Assembly (NCBI RefSeq): GCF_030388665.1
Contig: NZ_CP128846.1
Location: 1,798,001 to 1,862,000, forward strand
Reading direction: 5' to 3'
DNA: 64,000 bases
Source: Streptomyces flavofungini
GTDB lineage: Bacteria; Actinomycetota; Actinomycetes; Streptomycetales; Streptomycetaceae
The stretch's first letter is position 1; every line of letters starts with the position of its first letter. Shown here one piece after another: positions 41,001 through 47,968 of this stretch. Made by a program: the position numbers and the translations under genes. The notes under the pieces are model-generated. The model was given only the letters and a program-made list of their open reading frames with translations. It ran no database searches and was not told the DNA's origin.

Positions 41001-43140
41001 CGCGGCACCTCTCACGCCCGCGCACCTCGCGTACGTCATCCACACGTCGGGCTCCACGGGGCGACCGAAGGGCGTCGCGGCCACGCACTCCGGTCTCGCG
41101 GGGCTCGGGACGGCCCTGGCCGCGCGGGCGCGGGTCACCGCCGAAAGCCGGGTGCTCCAGCTGTCGTCCGCGAGCTTCGACGCGTCCGTCCTGGAGTACA
41201 CGATGGCCTTCCGCGCGGGGGCCGCGCTCGTGGTGCCCGACCAACCCCGGCTCGCGGGGCAGGAGTTGGCGGACGTGCTCGCCGAGCACCGGATCACGCA
41301 CGCGTTCGTCCCGCCCTCGGTCCTCGCCACGCTGCCCGCCGACGCCCCGCGCACCCTCCCGGAGCTGCGCGGCCTGATGGTCGGCGCGGAGGCCTGTCCG
41401 CCCGACCTCGTCGACCGCTGGGCCCCCGGCCGTCTGCTCCTCAACGGCTACGGCCCCACCGAGATCACCGCCCTCGCCACGATCAGCCGCCCCATGACGG
41501 ACGGCCGCGTCCCCATCGGCCTGCCGCTGCCGCGCACACGCCTGCACGTCCTCGACGAGCATCTGGGCCTCACCCCGCCCGGCACCCCGGGCGAGCTGTA
41601 CGTGGAGGGCCCCGGTCTGGCCCGCGGCTACCTCGGCCGCAGCGCCCTCACCGCGTCCCGCTTCACCGCCAACCCCTACGGACCACCCGGCTCCCGCCTC
41701 TACCGCACCGGCGACCTCGTCCGCCTCGCCCCCGACGGCCAGCTCGAATACCTCGGCCGCACCGACGACCAGATCAAGATCCGCGGCTTCCGCATCGAAC
41801 CCGGCGAGATCCAAGCCGCCCTCACCGCCCGACCCGACGTAGCCCAAGCCGTCGTGACGACCCGTCAGAGCGACGCGGACGACCTGCGGCTGATCGCGTA
41901 CGTCGTGCCCGCCGTGGCAGGCGAACTGCCTGTTCCCGAACTGCGCACGGCGCTCCAGGAGCAGCTGCCTGCGCACATGGTGCCGTCCGCGATCGTCGCC
42001 CTCGACGCCCTGCCGCTCACCCCGAACGGGAAGGTCGACCGGCGTGCCCTGCCCGCGCCGGGGCTCCCGGCGACCGCAGGGGGGCGGGCGCCGCGCTCAC
42101 CGCGCGAGGAGATCCTGTGCACGCTGTTCGCCGAGGTCCTCGGCATCGGCGAGGTCGGCGTCGACGACAGCTTCTTCGACCTGGGCGGCCACTCGCTGCT
42201 CGCCACGACCCTCATCAGCCGCATCCGCACGACCCTCGGCGCCGAGGTGCCGCTGCGCGTCGTCTTCGTGCACGCGACGCCCGCGCGGCTCGCCGCCCAC
42301 CTCGACGACCTCACGGACGGCGACAGCTCCCTCGACGTCCTGTTGCCGCTGCGCACCGGCGGGCACATGCCGCCGCTGTTCTGCGTGCACCAGGGCGGCG
42401 GCGACAGCTGGAGCTACGCCAACCTGCTGCCGCTGCTCAGCGCGGACTTCCCCGTCTACGGCCTGCAGTCGCGGCTCCTTCGCCATCCCGACGACGTGCC
42501 GGCGAGCATCGACGAGATCGCGGCGGACTGCGTCGAGCAGATGCGGCGCGTCCAGCCGACGGGCCCGTACCACCTGCTCGGGCACTCCTTCGGCGGCATC
42601 GTCTCGCACGCCATGGCCGCGCTCCTGCAGCGCTCCGGCGAACGCGTCGAGGTCATCGTGTCCCTGGACAGCGAACCCGCGCGGCCGGTCCCCGCCGACG
42701 ACCTGGAGCGGATGGAGGACACCGGACGCATCTACGCGACGCTCCTGGAACTGATGGGCGCCGATCCGGACTCCGACCGCCTCACCTACGAACAGTTCAC
42801 CGAGGCGGCACGGACCACCGGCACGGCCCTCGGCTCGCTGTCCGAGGAGGAGGTGGCGGCCCTGGTGCGGCGGACCCGGCACTTCGTGCGCCTGGCCGGG
42901 CTGCACCGGCACGAACGGGTCGCCACCGACCTGCTCCTGTTCGCGGCCACCGACCGGGAACCGCCGCTCGTCACCGCGGACATGTGGCGCGGGTACGTCG
43001 ACGGGGACATCACCCGGCACCTCGTCCGCTCCAAGCACCACACCCTCGTCCGGCCGGACGTCCTGCGCTCGCTCGTGCCGGTGATCGAGGAACGGCTGCG
43101 GCGCTCCACCGGGGCCCCGGCCGGGCCGCGGTCCGCGTGA
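20017..43140 (+). CDS. Six-module non-ribosomal peptide synthetase
   Basis: A single gene for a synthetase of about 7707 residues. GTG 20017 is chosen over the open frame extending back to 19336 because TGGAG lies just upstream and the first A domain begins about 28 residues later. Order: A1-T1-E1, C2-A2-T2, C3-A3-T3-E3, C4-A4-T4, C5-A5(MT)-T5, C6-A6-T6-TE. All five C domains keep HHxxxDG, and all six T domains keep the GG(D/H)S serine. Both E domains keep [11 protein letters not shown]. The TE keeps GHSFGG. By colinearity the product is a hexapeptide with D-residues 1 and 3 and N-methyl residue 5. There is no N-terminal C domain, so initiation is by direct loading. No MbtH-like gene is visible in the window. 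Precursor and tailoring enzymes are probably the TDO-like protein and the P450 at 43832. Confidence 0.97.
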   Translation: MTHHQESSAADTAASAELRAGDPRSAATFPALFQERVAATPDAPAVESGDLSWTYGELNARANRIAHWLIGRGVGPERLVGVSLPRSAEQVAVLLGIMKAGGAYLPIDSDYPAERVRYMAADAAPALVLTTRATAVGLTADLSAGQADLSAGGAGADAARPGPDVVAVDEPALARAWAQQPDADPVDADRTAPLDPANAAYVIYTSGSTGRPKGVTVTHTGLAALRAVHTARFDLTPGSRVLQCASPSFDVSVWDLIMGLSTGVTLVLPPQLRLVGDELAATLAHRRITHVTLPPSVVNTLPADAPRALTELRVLSLAGEACPPDLIARWAPGRLVMNAYGPTETTCAATVARLLPGPRVPIGTAVPGTRLHVLNDRLAPVPAGSPGELYVAGAGVARGYLGRPGTTADRFVADPFGAPGHRMYRTGDLVRLADDGQLEYLGRTDDQVKIRGLRIEVGEIEATLASHPRVTQAVVIAHEGPGSGKQLVGYAVPADADAAATRGSRAGGGTGYLDLSSGFATGELRTFLARRLPDFMVPATVMVLDRLPLTTNGKVDKKALPEPEFKGSAYRAPRTVEEEVLAGAFAAVLGLERVGIDDDFFAVGGDSIQSIQVVSRARAEGLEISAREVFESRTVARLAEVAVANRVSGAVSVLEELEGGGVGWMPLLPVARLLRGWGPGFDRFLQAMVLDLPAGIGAGQLAATLGAVVDRHDLLRARLVEDGGGGLEVAPAGSVDVAGLVRRVECEGDWAGAAWHAVLMAELEAAAASLDPKAGVIAKFVWFAPAGSDVPGRLLVVLHHLVVDGVSWRILMPDLAVAWEQVRAGRVPQLAPVATSMRRWAHALAEEALSEKRTAELELWQQVVDGPDPVLGARRLDPAVDVIATLTETRVQLPAPVTEALLTTVPAAFRGEVNDGLLAALALALAKWRRTRGIHESSSLIRLEGHGREEAAAPGADLSATVGWFTSVFPVRLDLAGADLDEAIGGGPAAARVLKAVKEQLRAIPDKGIGYGLLRHLNPRTAPVLAAHGHGQVGFNYLGRFSAHTDMPAHTQGLGFTHVPGITGLDALDAAQDEAMPALMEVDINASVTDTAEGPRLGALFTAPSGILTSAEVRELADLWCAALEGLARHAAQADAGGLTPSDIPLVNATQSDIEAWEEQFPGLSDVWPTSPLQSGLLFHSAMAAESGASFDAYQVQYVLHLSGPVDPARMRAAGQAVLDRHPALRTAFVNGTDGGDLVQLVVDGVTLPWQEVDLGDGTDQAFEDFLAEDLRHHFDPLRPPMLRLSLVKRDGDRDGGRHGERDGTARHDLVLTAHHALFDGWSLPLLVQDLLRSYADDGAARTRPPARTYRDYLAWLAQQDPEVSAEAWRAELGGIDEPTLLAPGVRAGADSAGIDQVSVPLSAAQARALARRAAEAGVTLNTVVQGAWGILLSQLTNRKDVVLSATVAGRPPSVPGVDSIVGMFLNTLPVRVRCAPGDSLTDLFSGLQDRQAALLDHHHYGLTEIHEATALKALFDTIIGFESFPMDRAGIAEASAAAGITVTGIRAFTASHYPVTVFVYPDGPHPRLDVQYQRSVFDRETADDIAARFARVLRQFAADPALPVAAVDILEPAERRRLLERAHGAAEPVTDPTVPGLVARQTARTPEAVAVACGDVTYTYRELDARANRLARELIARGAGPETVVGLALPRSADLAVGMLGILKSGAGYLPIDPEYPSHRLDFVLAQARPLLVLTDTGTSGRLPASDVPHLCLDEPTLDGVPGGPVTDADRTSPLAPDHMAYVMYTSGSTGTPKGVVITHANVVNGVTQLAARVGGGAGVRMLAGTSVNFDVSVFETFTTLATGGTVEVVRDALALVEPGAPAVSTVSTVPSVFAELGDRIAEGASGGDAPGGPGAGSAAPHPGPDTLVFAGEALPASLVRRVREAMPGVTVVNAYGQSETFYATTFVLAPDAQWQGVGSTPIGTPLGNMRAYVLGPALTPVPPGAVGELYVAGNIGRGYHGRAALTADRFVADPFGPAGGRMYRTGDLARWNADGQLEYRGRSDAQVKVRGFRIEPGEVEAALTAHPDVTQAVVVARDDGGPAGRRLVAYVVLDGDAAGAGDGTAGLRDFVAGRLPDHLVPSAFLALERLPLTPNGKVDRAALPQPAFAGAGYRAPRTPREEALCALFAEVLGVRRAGIDDDFFDLGGHSLLATKLISRIRAVLGAEVALRTLFAHPTAARLAPALAEGTAPRLPLVPAARRPERLPLSFAQQGLWFLHRLQGPSATYNMPYVLHLTGALDLPALESALGDLVARHEPLRTVYPTTGGRPHQRVLDPREAAVDLPVRAVADGDLAAAVAAVARHAFDLSGEVPLRAHLFTLGAERSALVLVFHHIAVDGWSLAPLTRDLTTAYTARLAGTAPDWPPLPVRYADHALWQHDLLGAADDPDSLLSRRHAYWAEQLAGLPEQVTLPGDRPRPAALAHTGDTATFTLDATLHRGLVDLARSSGATLHMVLQAATAALLTRLGAGTDIAVGSGSAGRADDRLTDVVGMFVNMLVLRTDTSGNPAFTDLVARVRETSLSAYAHEVPFESLVERLNPQRSASRHPLFQVALTVQNNEEARFELPGLRVRAETVGTGTSRYDLLLSVSETFTDAESERGGTPAGVTVDVEYSTELFDAATVEAFTDRWRRFLAAVVADPGLRVGAVDLLTEAERRLLLSPAEEVPYADAVAPEATTPGAMTWAELFEDRTLAHPDGTAVVDGHLSWSYRELNERANRVAHWLVGQGIGPERVVAVALPRSCEQLAAVLGIAKAGATHLPIDPTYPADRIAFLAEDARPALTLTDRATADGFPPELHRALSAIGGLVTVDAPDVRAAWRQAPATDPTDADRTAPLTPAHAAYLIYTSGSTGEPKGVTATHTGLAGLGAALAERARVTPGSRVLQLSSVSFDASVLEYAMAFRSGAALVIPGQPRLVGDELARVLADQRITHAFIPPSVLATLPPGAPAALTELRDLIVGAEACPPDLVARWAPGRRLLNGYGPTEITALATISRPMTDGRVPIGLPLPRTRLHVLDEHLGLTPPGTPGELYVEGAGLARGYLGRSALTASRFTANPHGAPGSRLYRTGDLVRLAPDGQLEYLGRTDDQIKIRGIRIEPGEIQAALTAHPGVAQAVVSVREGNGSRQLVGYVVPVGSAASEGSPRPAGSPGPEGSHGLANPSAPTTPSAEPQALSDLDVDLATVVSARELRRFLAARLPEFMVPGVFVVLDQLPLTSNGKVDYRALPEPELTGGDYRAPGSAVEKVLAGAFAEVLGLGRVGVDDDFFAVGGDSIRSIQVVSRARAQGVEITPRQIFECRTVAELAVAAAPGGSGAGAAPAGPKELAELEGGGVGWMPLLPVARYMTAELGSAIGRFSQSSLLDLPAGIDEAGLFATLSAVVDHHDVLRSRFLTEGEGGLEVTAPGSVDVASLVHRVRCEGAWDSAAWQQAAKAELDAATGRLNPAAGVMAQFVWFDTAGADTAGRLIVVLHHLVVDGVSWRILVPDLAAAWEHVKAGRTPELAPVATSLRRWSHALTDEAHSETRTAELPLWESILDGPDPDLGARSFDSAVDTAATVDHLWVELPVAVTESLLTTVPAAFHGGVNDGLLAALALAVSRWREERGVAESSTLIRLEGHGREEYIAPGADVSRTLGWFTSMFPVRLDVAGHDVAEAFAGGRAAGSVVKAVKEQLLAVPDKGIGFGLLRYLNPDTSRVLEGRSTGQIAFNYLGRFSADDMPEELRGLGWSIAPDTDALIADHDADMPALATVELNAYVTDGAGGPRLSARFGFPTGLLAEDEVQRLADLWCEALDGLTRHAAEPDAGGLTPSDLPLVAARQSDIDAWEAAHPGLGDVWPLTPMQSGLLYHSMLGADEHDAYQVRLVLHLSGQVDPERMRAAGQALLDRYANLRAAFVHDSAGELVQLIVDDVELPWSEADLSTLPQAEREEAFEKLLAEDQVTHFDPATAPLLRMCLVTMDDNLSELVFSAHHVLYDGWSFPMLIQDLLRLYGSHGDPADLPRVRSYREFLAWLDRQDRGEAARAWARELEGVEEPTLLAPGAPDSPGDTEPGMVEVPLPTEDARTLSRRASGLGITLNTLVQGAWALALGQLTGRQDVTFGATVSGRPPSVTGVDTMVGLFINTLPVRVTAEPGQTLAQLLTGLQDRQAALLDHHHYGLSDIQRAVGLDSLFDTMIGFDSYPINTASLADAYSAAGVAVAGLSAVSGTHYPLTVVADAEPRLRLLLQYQRHVFDRAAVVRVAERFARVLRRIADDPQLPVGRVDTLSSAEREQVLHRFNDTGLPGPELTLPQWFERHVAARPDAVAVTHGGTSWTYRTLDERANRVAHWLLAQGVGTDQLVGTALPRSAELIAVVLGIAKAGAAHLPVDPEYPADRIAHLIRDARPALALTTLDTAARLPDDLPTRAVAVDAPNVRAAWERAAATRPGDADRSAPLTTAHTAYVIHTSGSTGRPKGVVVTHAGLAGLGTALAARARVTPGSRVLQLASAAFDASVLECTMALCGGAALVVPEQPRLAGQELADVLAEHRITHAFIPPSVLATLPADAPRTLTGLRTLMVGAEACPPDLVARWAPGRRLLNAYGPTETTSVASLSEPLTGERAPIGTPLPHTRLYVLDPQLRLTPPGAPGELYVEGPGLARGYLGRSALTASRFTANPYGPPGSRLYRTGDLVRLAPDGQLEYLGRTDDQIKIRGFRIEPGEIQAALTARPDVAQAVVTTRQDDADDLRLIAYVVPAPGAELSASVLRDALAERLPAPMVPSAFVTLDAIPLTVAGKVDRRALPAPERASGGAGRAPRSPREETLCALFADVLDAAAVTVDDSFFDLGGHSLLATKLISRIRSALGVEVALRTLFTHPTVAGLAGALDGGGPSPAQAPLVRADRRPERLPLSFAQRRLWFLHRLEGPSATYNMPFVLRLSGELDVAALESAVCDVVARHETLRTVFPMADGEPYQHVLDARDARPPLRVRQVAQEELPGALDEAARYAFDLGAEMPLRAWLFETGPHAWVLTVVVHHIAGDGWSLAPFARDLAAAYAARRAGDAPDWAPLPVQYADYTLWQHDLLGDADDPGSRFSEQYAYWAGQLGGLPEQVTIPTDRPRPAVLSTRGDLLRLSLDADLHQGVTDLARRAGATPFMVLQAAMAALLTRLGAGTDIPIGSGVAGRTDESLTDLVGLFVNTLVLRTDTSGDPAFADLLARVRETSLAAYSHQDIPFESLVERLNPQRSPSHHPLFQIVLVLQNNEEARFDLPGLRVRTVTTGTGTSRYDLLLSLSETFRDGTTPAGVTVDVEYSTELFDPATVDVFVARWERLLRAVVADPGLRIGAADLLTGAERAELLAAPGRADADVPTATWPELFEAAVRATPDATAVESGRLRWTYTELNEHANRIAHWLIGRGVGPEDLVGVALPRSCEQVAAVLGVTKAGAAHLPVDPEHPADRVAHLVGDARPALVLTTRETARRLPADLAARLTAVDAPETRAAWARSAATDPTDADRTTALTPAHPAYVIYTSGSTGRPKGVTLTHAGLAPLRATQLRDLAPGPGARVLQAASTGFDVAVWDLLAALTTGATLILPTQPRLAGDELARALAGHRVTHVTLPPSVVATLPADAPETLGELRVLTVAGEACPPDLVARWAPGRRLMNGYGPTEITCDATMARLTPGPRVPIGTAAVGTRLYVLDERLGLTPPGVPGELYVAGPGLARGYTGRAALTAERFVADPYGPAGTRMYRTGDLVRRAADGQLEYLGRGDEQLKIRGFRVEPGEVQAALTDQPGVARAVVTTHETDTGDRQLVAYVVPATDDDGGERHVSQWRHVYDAVYTEAPDVPLGTDFHGWNSTYTGRPLPLDEMREWRDATVALIREHRPRHVLEIGAGSGLLLGPLAPDVESYWATDLSAASVDRLSALTGHWDHVRVRHQPAHDFTGLPAGHFDTIVLNSVVQYFPGHPYLTGVLDQALAHLAPGGRVIVGDVRHHGLLPALQTAAHAPRGGVTTTPGLYDAVQRSVLTEEELLVHPGYFTDYARRHPGTTGVDIRLKRAAAHNELSRHRYDAVLHTAPRPADLTAAPARRWPEDGGSADVAAALDGLAAGVEGPLRVTGIPNARLTREVAAHRAASGSTPLEHIRHLLAHADTGAVDPEDVHRWARRRGRTVRTTWNGQALDAFDALILPPGADGAHVGTYDSPAPPATPANSPAGAAATADLLAAVRRRLKERLPAPMVPSALVPITEVPLTPNGKINHRALPRPDHRSAADGRAPRTPREEILCALFAEALGLPAPVTVDDDFFDLGGHSLLATKLISRIRADLDAELPLRVLFAHPTVAGLAPHLDTAARARAPLARAVRTTERLPLSFAQQRLWFLHQLEGPSPTYNMPFVLRLTGDLDVPALTAALGDVVARHETLRTVFPVTDGKPHQRVLAPHEAPVDLPVRQVREDELAAAVAATARHAFSLTDEPPLRARLFTLDPTRSVLVLVLHHIAADGWSLTPLTRDLTTAYTARRAGGAPDWAPLPVQYADYTLWQHDLLGDADDPESRYGRQHAYWAQQLAGLPEQITLPSDRPRPATPSHTGEFTRFTVDARVHQRVTELARSAGATVQMVFQAALAALMSRLGAGDDIAIGTPIAGRTDAGLDDLVGFFVNTLVLRTDTSGNPAFTDLLARVREASLAAYTHQDVPFESLVEKLNPRRSPSRHPLFQVALALQNNEEARFDLPGLQVRTEGAATGTSRYDLLLTLSERFEGRATPAGLVIGVEYSTELFDAATVEAFVDRWRRLLAAVVADPGLRVGAVDLLTEAERDLLLAPREQPDEDAVEPLTLPALFEARAHAAPTAAAVVESARTWSYGELNERANRIAHWLLAQGVGPEQPVGVALPRSGDQIAAVLGITKAGAAHLPIDPSYPAERITFLTTDARPALVLTDRPTARDLPADLPARLVHLDAPAVRDALAQAPATDPEDTDRAAPLTPAHLAYVIHTSGSTGRPKGVAATHSGLAGLGTALAARARVTAESRVLQLSSASFDASVLEYTMAFRAGAALVVPDQPRLAGQELADVLAEHRITHAFVPPSVLATLPADAPRTLPELRGLMVGAEACPPDLVDRWAPGRLLLNGYGPTEITALATISRPMTDGRVPIGLPLPRTRLHVLDEHLGLTPPGTPGELYVEGPGLARGYLGRSALTASRFTANPYGPPGSRLYRTGDLVRLAPDGQLEYLGRTDDQIKIRGFRIEPGEIQAALTARPDVAQAVVTTRQSDADDLRLIAYVVPAVAGELPVPELRTALQEQLPAHMVPSAIVALDALPLTPNGKVDRRALPAPGLPATAGGRAPRSPREEILCTLFAEVLGIGEVGVDDSFFDLGGHSLLATTLISRIRTTLGAEVPLRVVFVHATPARLAAHLDDLTDGDSSLDVLLPLRTGGHMPPLFCVHQGGGDSWSYANLLPLLSADFPVYGLQSRLLRHPDDVPASIDEIAADCVEQMRRVQPTGPYHLLGHSFGGIVSHAMAALLQRSGERVEVIVSLDSEPARPVPADDLERMEDTGRIYATLLELMGADPDSDRLTYEQFTEAARTTGTALGSLSEEEVAALVRRTRHFVRLAGLHRHERVATDLLLFAATDREPPLVTADMWRGYVDGDITRHLVRSKHHTLVRPDVLRSLVPVIEERLRRSTGAPAGPRSA
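20101..23410 (+). other. NRPS module 1 (A1-T1-E1, loading module)
   Basis: A1 covers residues about 29-558 ([32 protein letters not shown]). T1 is 575-643 ([12 protein letters not shown]) and E1 is 658-1132 ([40 protein letters not shown]). Aligning to GrsA by eye gives pocket residues DVWTSAACA plus the invariant Lys. This is not a code I recognise; the DxWTxAAxx frame resembles aromatic-type pockets. The GGDS form of T1 and the E domain mean residue 1 is presented as the D-isomer. The T1-E1 stretch (about 21560-22900) uses G- and T-ending codons far more than the rest of the gene. Confidence 0.85.
23440..26700 (+). other. NRPS module 2 (C2-A2-T2)
   Basis: C2 (residues about 1142-1612, [24 protein letters not shown]) follows an E domain and should be of the DCL type. 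A2 (1637-2152) is the most divergent adenylation domain: YGQSETFYA replaces the usual YGPTE, and there is a Gly/Ala/Pro-rich insert near 25670-25735. Pocket residues read as DVFSVAAYA plus Lys; the fourth position is uncertain because of the altered STVPSVF motif. I do not assign a substrate. T2 (2162-2229) has [14 protein letters not shown]. Confidence 0.8.
26755..31545 (+). other. NRPS module 3 (C3-A3-T3-E3)
   Basis: C3 (residues about 2247-2699, [10 protein letters not shown]) is LCL-like. A3 (2725-3272) gives pocket residues DALFIGGAL plus Lys, reminiscent of the DALWIGGTF valine code, so a branched aliphatic residue is possible but unproven. A Ser/Pro/Gly-rich linker lies at about 29550-29650, between A8 and A10. 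T3 (3285-3350, [12 protein letters not shown]) and E3 (3367-3843, [22 protein letters not shown]) mean residue 3 is epimerised to D. Confidence 0.85.
29073..29450 (+). repeat. A3 segment near-identical to A6
   Basis: From the NGYGPTE motif through YRTGD and the GEIQAAL motif, this DNA closely matches about 41433-41810 in A6. Two stretches are identical by eye, one of them around [17 protein letters not shown]. The two diverge outside it. Confidence 0.7.
31560..34740 (+). other. NRPS module 4 (C4-A4-T4)
   Basis: C4 (residues about 3849-4309, [10 protein letters not shown]) follows E3 and resembles C2, so DCL type. A4 (4329-4825) has core A3 as VIHTSGSTG with His for Tyr. Pocket residues are DALFMGASV, and the Lys sits in an unusual [11 protein letters not shown]4 (4839-4908) has [10 protein letters not shown]. 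The A4 half between 34027 and 34346 is nearly identical in DNA to A6. Confidence 0.85.
34027..34346 (+). repeat. 320-bp A4 segment duplicated in A6
   Basis: Compared base by base with 41593-41912, I count three mismatches in 320 positions, including synonymous sites, while flanking A-domain sequence is clearly diverged. The segment spans GELYVEGPG to LIAYVVP. Confidence 0.85.
34795..39120 (+). other. NRPS module 5 (C5-A5 with embedded methyltransferase-T5)
   Basis: C5 (residues about 4927-5379, [10 protein letters not shown]). A5 has pocket residues DVWTTAGCD plus Lys, the same class as A1. Between the A8 region and the C-terminal A10 (NGKINHRAL) a SAM-dependent methyltransferase is inserted at about 37560-38680. 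It begins with [10 protein letters not shown] and carries SAM motif [14 protein letters not shown], then [15 protein letters not shown] and [14 protein letters not shown]. Position and motifs are those of NRPS N-methyltransferases, so residue 5 should be N-methylated. T5 (6299-6369) has [10 protein letters not shown]. Confidence 0.87.
39170..43130 (+). other. NRPS module 6 (C6-A6-T6-TE, termination)
   Basis: C6 (residues about 6385-6835, [10 protein letters not shown]). A6 (6849-7345) has pocket residues DALFMGGAL plus Lys, differing from A3 at one position, so residues 3 and 6 may be the same or similar amino acids. T6 (7362-7432) has [10 protein letters not shown]. The type I thioesterase (7442-7705) shows the Ser in [10 protein letters not shown], a following Asp in VSLDSEP and the His in [10 protein letters not shown]. 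It releases the chain by hydrolysis or macrocyclisation; sequence alone does not decide. Confidence 0.87.
41593..41912 (+). repeat. 320-bp A6 segment duplicated in A4
   Basis: Partner of 34027-34346. The pocket-determining part of the A domain lies just upstream and is not included, so the exchange leaves specificity unchanged. Confidence 0.85.
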
Positions 43141-43161
43141 GCGCCGCCGTCCGCGGCCCGG
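43121..43161. terminator. Hairpin overlapping the NRPS stop codon
   Basis: A perfect 11-bp stem, CCGGGCCGCGG (43121-43131) and CCGCGGCCCGG (43151-43161), around a 19-base loop containing the NRPS TGA. It sits between the convergent NRPS and SsgA-like genes, whose stops are only 27 bases apart, and could serve both. Confidence 0.45.
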
Positions 43162-43167
43162 ACCCCC

Positions 43168-43626
43168 TCAGGCGGCGTGCTCCCCGAACGGGCTCTCGCT
43201 GTCGCCCAGGCAGGCCGCCACGAGTTCGTCCAGGCAGATCCGCTCCGACCCCGGCGTCACCAGCGCGTGCGTGGTGTCGAGGAAGGCGGTGATGTCGGCC
43301 GCGGCGGCGTGCAGCACGCCGTGGGAGCGGCCCGCGGGGCCCGGCATGCCGAACAGCTCGACGCGCACGCCGGGCCCGCGGCCCGTGTCCGGGGTCGGCT
43401 CGACGCGCACGTCGCCCTCACCGGCCGGGCCCCGGCAGCCGTCGCCGAGGAGCTGCCGGTCCAGGCGCCAGCGCGTCACCTCACCGCCCTCGCAGTGGAA
43501 CGTCATGGTGACCGCGAAGGGATCGGCGGCCGCATAGGCGAGTTCGGCGGCGAGGGGGGCCCGGCCGCCGGGTGCGTCGGCGGTCTCCAGTTCCATGAAC
43601 ACCGTCACTCTGACCTCGGCCTCCAC
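43168..43626 (-). CDS. SsgA-like (SALP) sporulation/cell-division protein
   Basis: A 152-residue protein from GTG 43626, preceded by GGAGG at 6 bases. The body matches the SsgA family found in sporulating actinomycetes: LAYAAADPFAVTMTFHCEGGEVTRWRLDRQLLGDG, then GEGDVRVEP and a C-terminal ITAFLDTTHALVTPGSE. Family members control septum placement, peptidoglycan remodelling or spore maturation. Lying antisense between the NRPS and a P450 it is out of place and may mark the edge of the biosynthetic cluster or a later insertion. The 205 bases to the P450 form a divergent promoter region with a TTGATCAA dyad near 43782. Confidence 0.88.
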   Translation of the reverse strand: MEAEVRVTVFMELETADAPGGRAPLAAELAYAAADPFAVTMTFHCEGGEVTRWRLDRQLLGDGCRGPAGEGDVRVEPTPDTGRGPGVRVELFGMPGPAGRSHGVLHAAAADITAFLDTTHALVTPGSERICLDELVAACLGDSESPFGEHAA

Positions 43627-43831
43627 GGCGTGCCTCCAGGGGGTTGGGGGGTGGTGGGACCCGTATGCCCCGACGGGCTCGGGGAATGCGGGGAAAACAC
43701 TTGATGGGTGACATGTAACAGCTGCCTGCCGGTGACGAACAGCCGGGAGGTGGCAGCCGACGCACTCTGTTGGTTCCATTCCTTGATCAATAGGCTGTGC
43801 CGGCCAGGCAGTCGCCCTCCGAAGGAGCACC

Positions 43832-45058
43832 GTGTCCACTGCTCAGCCCATTCCGGACATTCTCTCGCCCGAGTTCGCGGCCGATCCTTACCCGGTCTAT
43901 CGCGCCCTGCGGGAACAAGCCCCGCTGCTGTGGCACGAGCCCACCAAAAGCTACCTCGTCTCCCGCTACGAGGACGTGGCCCGCGTCTTCAAGGACAAGG
44001 AGGCGCAGTTCACCACGGAGAACTACGACTGGCAGCTCGAACCCGTGCACGGCCGGACGATACTCCAGCTCAGCGGCCGTGAACACGCCGTACGCCGGGC
44101 CCTGGTCGCCCCGGCCTTCCGCGGCAGCGAGCTGCGGGACGTCTTCCTGCCGGTCATCCGCCGCAACTCCGAGGAGCTGATCGACGCCTTCCGCGACCGC
44201 GGCTCCGCGGATCTGGTGGCCGACTACGCCACCCGCTTCCCGGTGAACGTGATCGCCGACATGCTCGGCCTCGACAAGGCCGACCACGCCCGCTTCCACG
44301 GCTGGTACACCACCGTCATCGCCTTCCTCGGCAACCTGGCGGGCGACCCCGAGGTGATGGCCGCGGGCGAGCGGACCCGGGTGGAGTTCGCCGAGTACAT
44401 GTTCCCGGTCATCGCCGAACGCCGGAAGAACCCGGGGAGCGACCTGCTCTCGGCGCTGTGCGCCGCCGAGGTCGACGGGGTGCGGATGAGCGACGAGGAC
44501 ATCAAGGCGTTCTGCAGCCTGCTGCTCGCCGCGGGCGGCGAGACCACCGACAAGGCCATCGCCGGGATCTTCGCGAACCTGCTCGCGCACCCCGACCAGC
44601 TCGCCGCCGTGCGCGCGGACCGCACCCTGGTCGACCGGGCGTTCGCAGAGACCCTGCGCCACTCCCCGCCGGTCCACATGATCATGCGGCAGAGCGCGGT
44701 CGACGTCGAGGTGGCCGGGGGCACCATTCCCGCCGGTGCCACCGTGACCTGCCTCATCGGCTCCGCCAACCGGGACGGCGAGCGCTACCGCGACCCGGAC
44801 CGCTTCGACATCTTCCGGGACGACCTGACGGCCACCACCGCGTTCTCCGCGGCGGCCGACCACCTCGCGTTCGCCCTCGGCCGGCACTTCTGCGTGGGCG
44901 CGCTGCTCGCCCGCGCCGAGGTGGAGACGGGTGTCAACCAACTCCTCGACGCCATGCCGGACATGCGGCTCGCCGACGGCTTCGTACCGTCGGAGCAGGG
45001 CGTGTTCACGCGGGGCCCGGCCGCCCTGCCCGTGGTGTTCACGCCCGTGCCGCGCTGA
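43832..45058 (+). CDS. Cytochrome P450 (probable peptide-tailoring enzyme)
   Basis: A 408-residue soluble bacterial P450 from GTG 43832, with AAGGAG 4 bases upstream. It has the I-helix LLLAAGGETTDKA, the ExxR motif ETLR, and a haem loop FALGRHFCVGALLAR with the Cys ligand. All catalytic motifs are intact. It would hydroxylate or couple an aromatic or aliphatic position using ferredoxin partners encoded elsewhere. Direction and position after the NRPS suggest tailoring of the peptide or of an amino-acid building block, although the SsgA-like gene intervenes and a separate promoter is needed. It is convergent with the conservon P450 and clearly a different subfamily. Confidence 0.93.
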   Translation: MSTAQPIPDILSPEFAADPYPVYRALREQAPLLWHEPTKSYLVSRYEDVARVFKDKEAQFTTENYDWQLEPVHGRTILQLSGREHAVRRALVAPAFRGSELRDVFLPVIRRNSEELIDAFRDRGSADLVADYATRFPVNVIADMLGLDKADHARFHGWYTTVIAFLGNLAGDPEVMAAGERTRVEFAEYMFPVIAERRKNPGSDLLSALCAAEVDGVRMSDEDIKAFCSLLLAAGGETTDKAIAGIFANLLAHPDQLAAVRADRTLVDRAFAETLRHSPPVHMIMRQSAVDVEVAGGTIPAGATVTCLIGSANRDGERYRDPDRFDIFRDDLTATTAFSAAADHLAFALGRHFCVGALLARAEVETGVNQLLDAMPDMRLADGFVPSEQGVFTRGPAALPVVFTPVPR

Positions 45059-45075
45059 GCGCCGCTTCCCCGCGT

Positions 45076-45100
45076 GCGGCGCGGAGCGTCTCCGCGCCGC
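45076..45100. terminator. Strong bidirectional hairpin between two P450 genes
   Basis: A perfect 11-bp stem, GCGGCGCGGAG (45076-45086) and CTCCGCGCCGC (45090-45100), with a 3-base loop, inside the 47-base gap between convergent genes. Confidence 0.65.
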
Positions 45101-45105
45101 CGCCG

Positions 45106-46383
45106 TCACTGCGCCACGGGCGTGAACTGGACCGGCAGCGCCGTGAGTCCGCGCATCCAGATGGAGGGGCGCCAGGTCAGCTCCGCCGGGTCGACGGCGA
45201 GCACCAGGTCCGGCAGCCGCTCCAGGAGCGTCTCGACCGCGGTGCGGGCGATGACGTCGGCGAGCAGCGGCGCCGGGTAGGGGCAGCGGTGTTCGCCGTT
45301 GCTGAAGGACAGGTGCGCGGAGTTCTCGGAGCCCACCTGCGCGCCCGGCCAGATCTGCGGGTCGGCGTTGGCGGCGGCGAGGCCGAGGACCAGGCAGTCG
45401 CCGGCGCGGATGCGGCGCCCGCCGAGCTGGGTGTCGCGGACCGCCCAGCGGCCGATGAAGTTCTGGGTGGGGGTGTCGAGCCACAGCACCTCGTTGAGCG
45501 CCTGGCTGACGCTGAGGCGGCCGCCGGAGACGTTCAGGGCGAAGCGCTCGTCGGTCAGGAGCAGCCGCAGGGCGTTGCAGATCCAGTTCGCGGTGGGCTG
45601 CTGGGCGGCGGCGATCACGGAGATCAGGTCCTGGACGATCTCCTCGTCGGAGAGGCCCGCGGGGTGCTCCAGCATGCGCGAGGTGACATCGGCTCCGGGG
45701 CTCTGCCGCCGCTCCTTGACCAGGTGGTGGACGCGCTCGCCGACCCGGACGTACGCGGCCACCGGGTCGTCGCCCTCGGCGGCGTCGAGGGACATCCGCA
45801 GGTCCTCGACGAGGGCCTCGGTGTCGGCGGCGCCGGGCGGCATGCCGACCATGTGGACGGCGGCGCGCATGGCGAGGGGGTGGGTGTAGGCGCTCATCAG
45901 CTCGGCGCTGCCGCGGCCGGAGAAGGACGCGATGAGCTGGTCGGCGATGTAGGCGCACTCACGGCCGAGTTCGAACTGGTCGACGCCTTCCAGGGCCTCG
46001 GTGATGACGCCCGCGCGGCGGCGGTGTTCGGCGCCCTCGGTGAAGAGCACGGAGGGCTGGTAGCCCACGAACGGCATCAGGGGCCAGTCGGCGGGGATGT
46101 TGTCCCACTGGTTCCAGCGCCGTGAGTCGCGGGCGAACAGCTCGTCGTGCGCGGTGACGTAGGAGACCTCGGAGTAGCCGAGGACGAGCCAGGCGGGCAC
46201 GCCGCCGTCGAGCAGGACGGGCGCGACGGAGCCGTGCTTGGAGCGCAGGCTGCGGTACAGGTCGAAGGGCGTCTGCTGGTACTCCAGGCCGCTCAGGGGC
46301 ACCGCGTCGGGGTGGGCGGTGTGGGCGGGGCAGCCGGGCGGCGGGGTGTTCGGCGCGGCCGCGGGTCCACTCGCTTCGGTCAT
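45106..46383 (-). CDS. cvnE: CYP157-like cytochrome P450 of a conservon (CvnE)
   Basis: A 425-residue P450 that is last in the conservon; ATG 46383 overlaps the GTPase stop (ATGA). The haem loop FSNGEHRCPYPAPLLA keeps the Cys ligand. At the K-helix the sequence is NEVLWLDTPTQNF, so the otherwise near-universal ExxR is EVLW, and the I-helix reads IAAAQQPTANW instead of (A/G)GxxT. Loss of ExxR is a known property of CYP157 members encoded in Streptomyces conservons, and this gene fits. Catalysis is therefore doubtful; it may be a haem-binding sensor or partner of the membrane kinase complex. Confidence 0.92.
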   Translation of the reverse strand: MTEASGPAAAPNTPPPGCPAHTAHPDAVPLSGLEYQQTPFDLYRSLRSKHGSVAPVLLDGGVPAWLVLGYSEVSYVTAHDELFARDSRRWNQWDNIPADWPLMPFVGYQPSVLFTEGAEHRRRAGVITEALEGVDQFELGRECAYIADQLIASFSGRGSAELMSAYTHPLAMRAAVHMVGMPPGAADTEALVEDLRMSLDAAEGDDPVAAYVRVGERVHHLVKERRQSPGADVTSRMLEHPAGLSDEEIVQDLISVIAAAQQPTANWICNALRLLLTDERFALNVSGGRLSVSQALNEVLWLDTPTQNFIGRWAVRDTQLGGRRIRAGDCLVLGLAAANADPQIWPGAQVGSENSAHLSFSNGEHRCPYPAPLLADVIARTAVETLLERLPDLVLAVDPAELTWRPSIWMRGLTALPVQFTPVAQ

Positions 46384-46997
46384 GCTGTCAGTTCCCGTTC
46401 CCGTGCCAGGTGGTGGAGGTGGTCGACGAGCGTGATCAGCACGTCCTTGCCGGACGAGCGGACCCGGGCGTCGCAGTCGATGAGGGGGACGTGGTCGGGC
46501 AGCGCGAGCGCGGTGCGGATCTCCGCGAGGGAGTGGCGCGCGGCGTCGTCGTCGAAGCGGTTCACGGCGACGACGAAGGGCGTGCCGTGGTGTTCGAGCC
46601 GGTCGATGGCGTACCAGGACTCGTCCATCCTGCGGGTGTCCACGAGGACGACCGCGCCGAGCGTCCCGGAGAAGAGCCGGTCCCACAGGAACCAGAAGCG
46701 CTTCTGGCCGGGGGCGCCGAACAGGTAGAGCACCAGGCGGTCGTTGAGGCTGATGCGGCCGAAGTCGAAGGCGACGGTGGTGGTGTTCTTGCCACTGGAC
46801 TCGGGTATCCGGTCGACTCCGGCGCCCGCCTGCGTCATCACCTCCTCGGTGTTGAGGGGGCGGATCTCGCTGACGGAGCGGACGAGGGTGGTCTTGCCGA
46901 CGCCGAAGCCGCCCACCACGACGATCTTCAGGCCGTTCTCTGCCGTGTCGCGCAGCGGTGTCCGGGACGACGGCAGCTCAGAGGTTGCGGAGCCCAT
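46380..46997 (-). CDS. cvnD: Conservon GTPase (CvnD), ATP/GTP-binding protein
   Basis: A 205-residue small GTPase-like protein (MglA/Ras-like). The P-loop is GGFGVGKTT, a switch region has FDFGRISL, the G3-like motif is LFGAPGQKRFWFLWDRL, and VVAVNRFDD supplies the NKxD-type base recognition. ATG 46997 overlaps the end of cvnC by 20 bases. In S. coelicolor conservons CvnA-D are proposed to form a membrane-associated complex resembling a eukaryotic G-protein switch; the roadblock protein probably regulates this GTPase. Confidence 0.94.
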   Translation of the reverse strand: MGSATSELPSSRTPLRDTAENGLKIVVVGGFGVGKTTLVRSVSEIRPLNTEEVMTQAGAGVDRIPESSGKNTTTVAFDFGRISLNDRLVLYLFGAPGQKRFWFLWDRLFSGTLGAVVLVDTRRMDESWYAIDRLEHHGTPFVVAVNRFDDDAARHSLAEIRTALALPDHVPLIDCDARVRSSGKDVLITLVDHLHHLARERELTA

Positions 46998-47331
46998 GGA
47001 GCACCTCCGTGAGAAGAGCGGAATCGGGCAGCGCGGCGGAGGCCGCCACGCGGGGGTGACGAGGGGTGATGCGGCCGGTCGCCAGCAGGTCCTCCAGGAG
47101 GATGCGGACGACGGTGACGGGCAGGGACAGCTCCGCGGCGATCTCGACGACGGCCGTGGGGTGGCGGCACAGTTCGAGGATGCGCGCGTGCTCCGACTGC
47201 TGGCCGACGGACGGCTCGCACTCGGCGACGATGAGCGTGACCAGGTCGAAGGAGCTGCCGTCGGAGCGGCTGCGGCCCCCGGTGACCGTGTAGAGCCGGT
47301 CGGGGTCGCCCACATCGACGGGCCTGCGCAT
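46978..47331 (-). CDS. cvnC: DUF742 conservon protein (CvnC)
   Basis: A 117-residue protein. RLYTVTGGRSRSDGSSFDLVTLIV followed by HARILELCRHPTAVVEIAAELSLPVTVVRILLEDLLATGRI is typical of DUF742, and the second part looks like a winged HTH. ATG 47331 shares one base with the cvnB stop (TGATG), indicating coupling. The much longer frame continuing upstream is a shadow of the kinase gene. Confidence 0.93.
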   Translation of the reverse strand: MRRPVDVGDPDRLYTVTGGRSRSDGSSFDLVTLIVAECEPSVGQQSEHARILELCRHPTAVVEIAAELSLPVTVVRILLEDLLATGRITPRHPRVAASAALPDSALLTEVLHGLRNL

Positions 47332-47777
47332 CACGAGGCGGGGCGCGCGGGGTCCCCGGGGGTGCCGGGGTTCCCGTGCCCTTGGCCGCGGGGCTCGGCC
47401 CGCAGGTGCTCGCCTATCTGGGCCACGAGCTGGCTCATCTGGTGGCCCACCACACCGGGGTCGGCGTCCTCGTCGGCGATGACGGCGAGGTGTGCGCCCT
47501 GTCCGGCCTCCACGACGAAGAGCAGTCCGCCGTGGAACTCGGTCATGGAGTGCCGTACGCCCCCGGATCCGTCGCCGAACTCCATGGAGGCGCCCTGGGC
47601 GAGCGCCTGGATGCCGGAGCAGATCGCGGAGAGCTGGTCGGCCTGGTCGAGACTGAGGCCGGGACTCCAGCAGAGCTTGAGGCCGTCCCGGGACAGCACG
47701 AGGGCGTGCCGCGTTCCGGGGGTGCCGTCGAGGAGGGTGTCCAGAAGCCAGTTCAGGCTGTTGTCGGTGGTCTGCAT
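47331..47777 (-). CDS. cvnB: Roadblock/LC7 protein of the conservon (CvnB)
   Basis: A 148-residue protein starting at ATG 47777. LNWLLDTLLDGTPGTRHALVLSRDGLKLC, GIQALAQGAS and GLLFVVEAGQGAHLAVIAD are the Roadblock/LC7 fold motifs. It should bind and control the CvnD GTPase. The Gly/Pro-rich C-terminus is disordered. A 191-base gap separates it from cvnA; I see no gene there. Confidence 0.94.
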   Translation of the reverse strand: MQTTDNSLNWLLDTLLDGTPGTRHALVLSRDGLKLCWSPGLSLDQADQLSAICSGIQALAQGASMEFGDGSGGVRHSMTEFHGGLLFVVEAGQGAHLAVIADEDADPGVVGHQMSQLVAQIGEHLRAEPRGQGHGNPGTPGDPARPAS

Positions 47778-47968
47778 GTCGGTTCGGGGCGATCACCGGG
47801 TGCGCGAACGCCCGTGCCTCCCTTTCGGTGCGGGGCGGGGGTGGGGAAGGTGAGAACGGTGGGGTGCTTCGTTGCGGCCCCGTGGGGCGGTGCGGGGCGC
47901 CGGGTGCGCCGGGCGGCGCGCCGGGGAGGCGGTCCGGGCGGACCGGTCCCGGCGGCCGCGGGGGCCGG

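Noticed and set aside
18518..43140. Assuming the peptide contains Trp or kynurenine because of the TDO-like gene
   Set aside because: None of the six pocket codes matches Trp or Kyn codes I know, and the TDO amine-binding loop is altered.
43832..45058. Treating this P450 as the CYP154-type member of the conservon
   Set aside because: It is on the opposite strand, convergent with the conservon, has its own promoter region and intact ExxR and I-helix motifs, and lies on the NRPS side. A tailoring role is simpler, although not proven.
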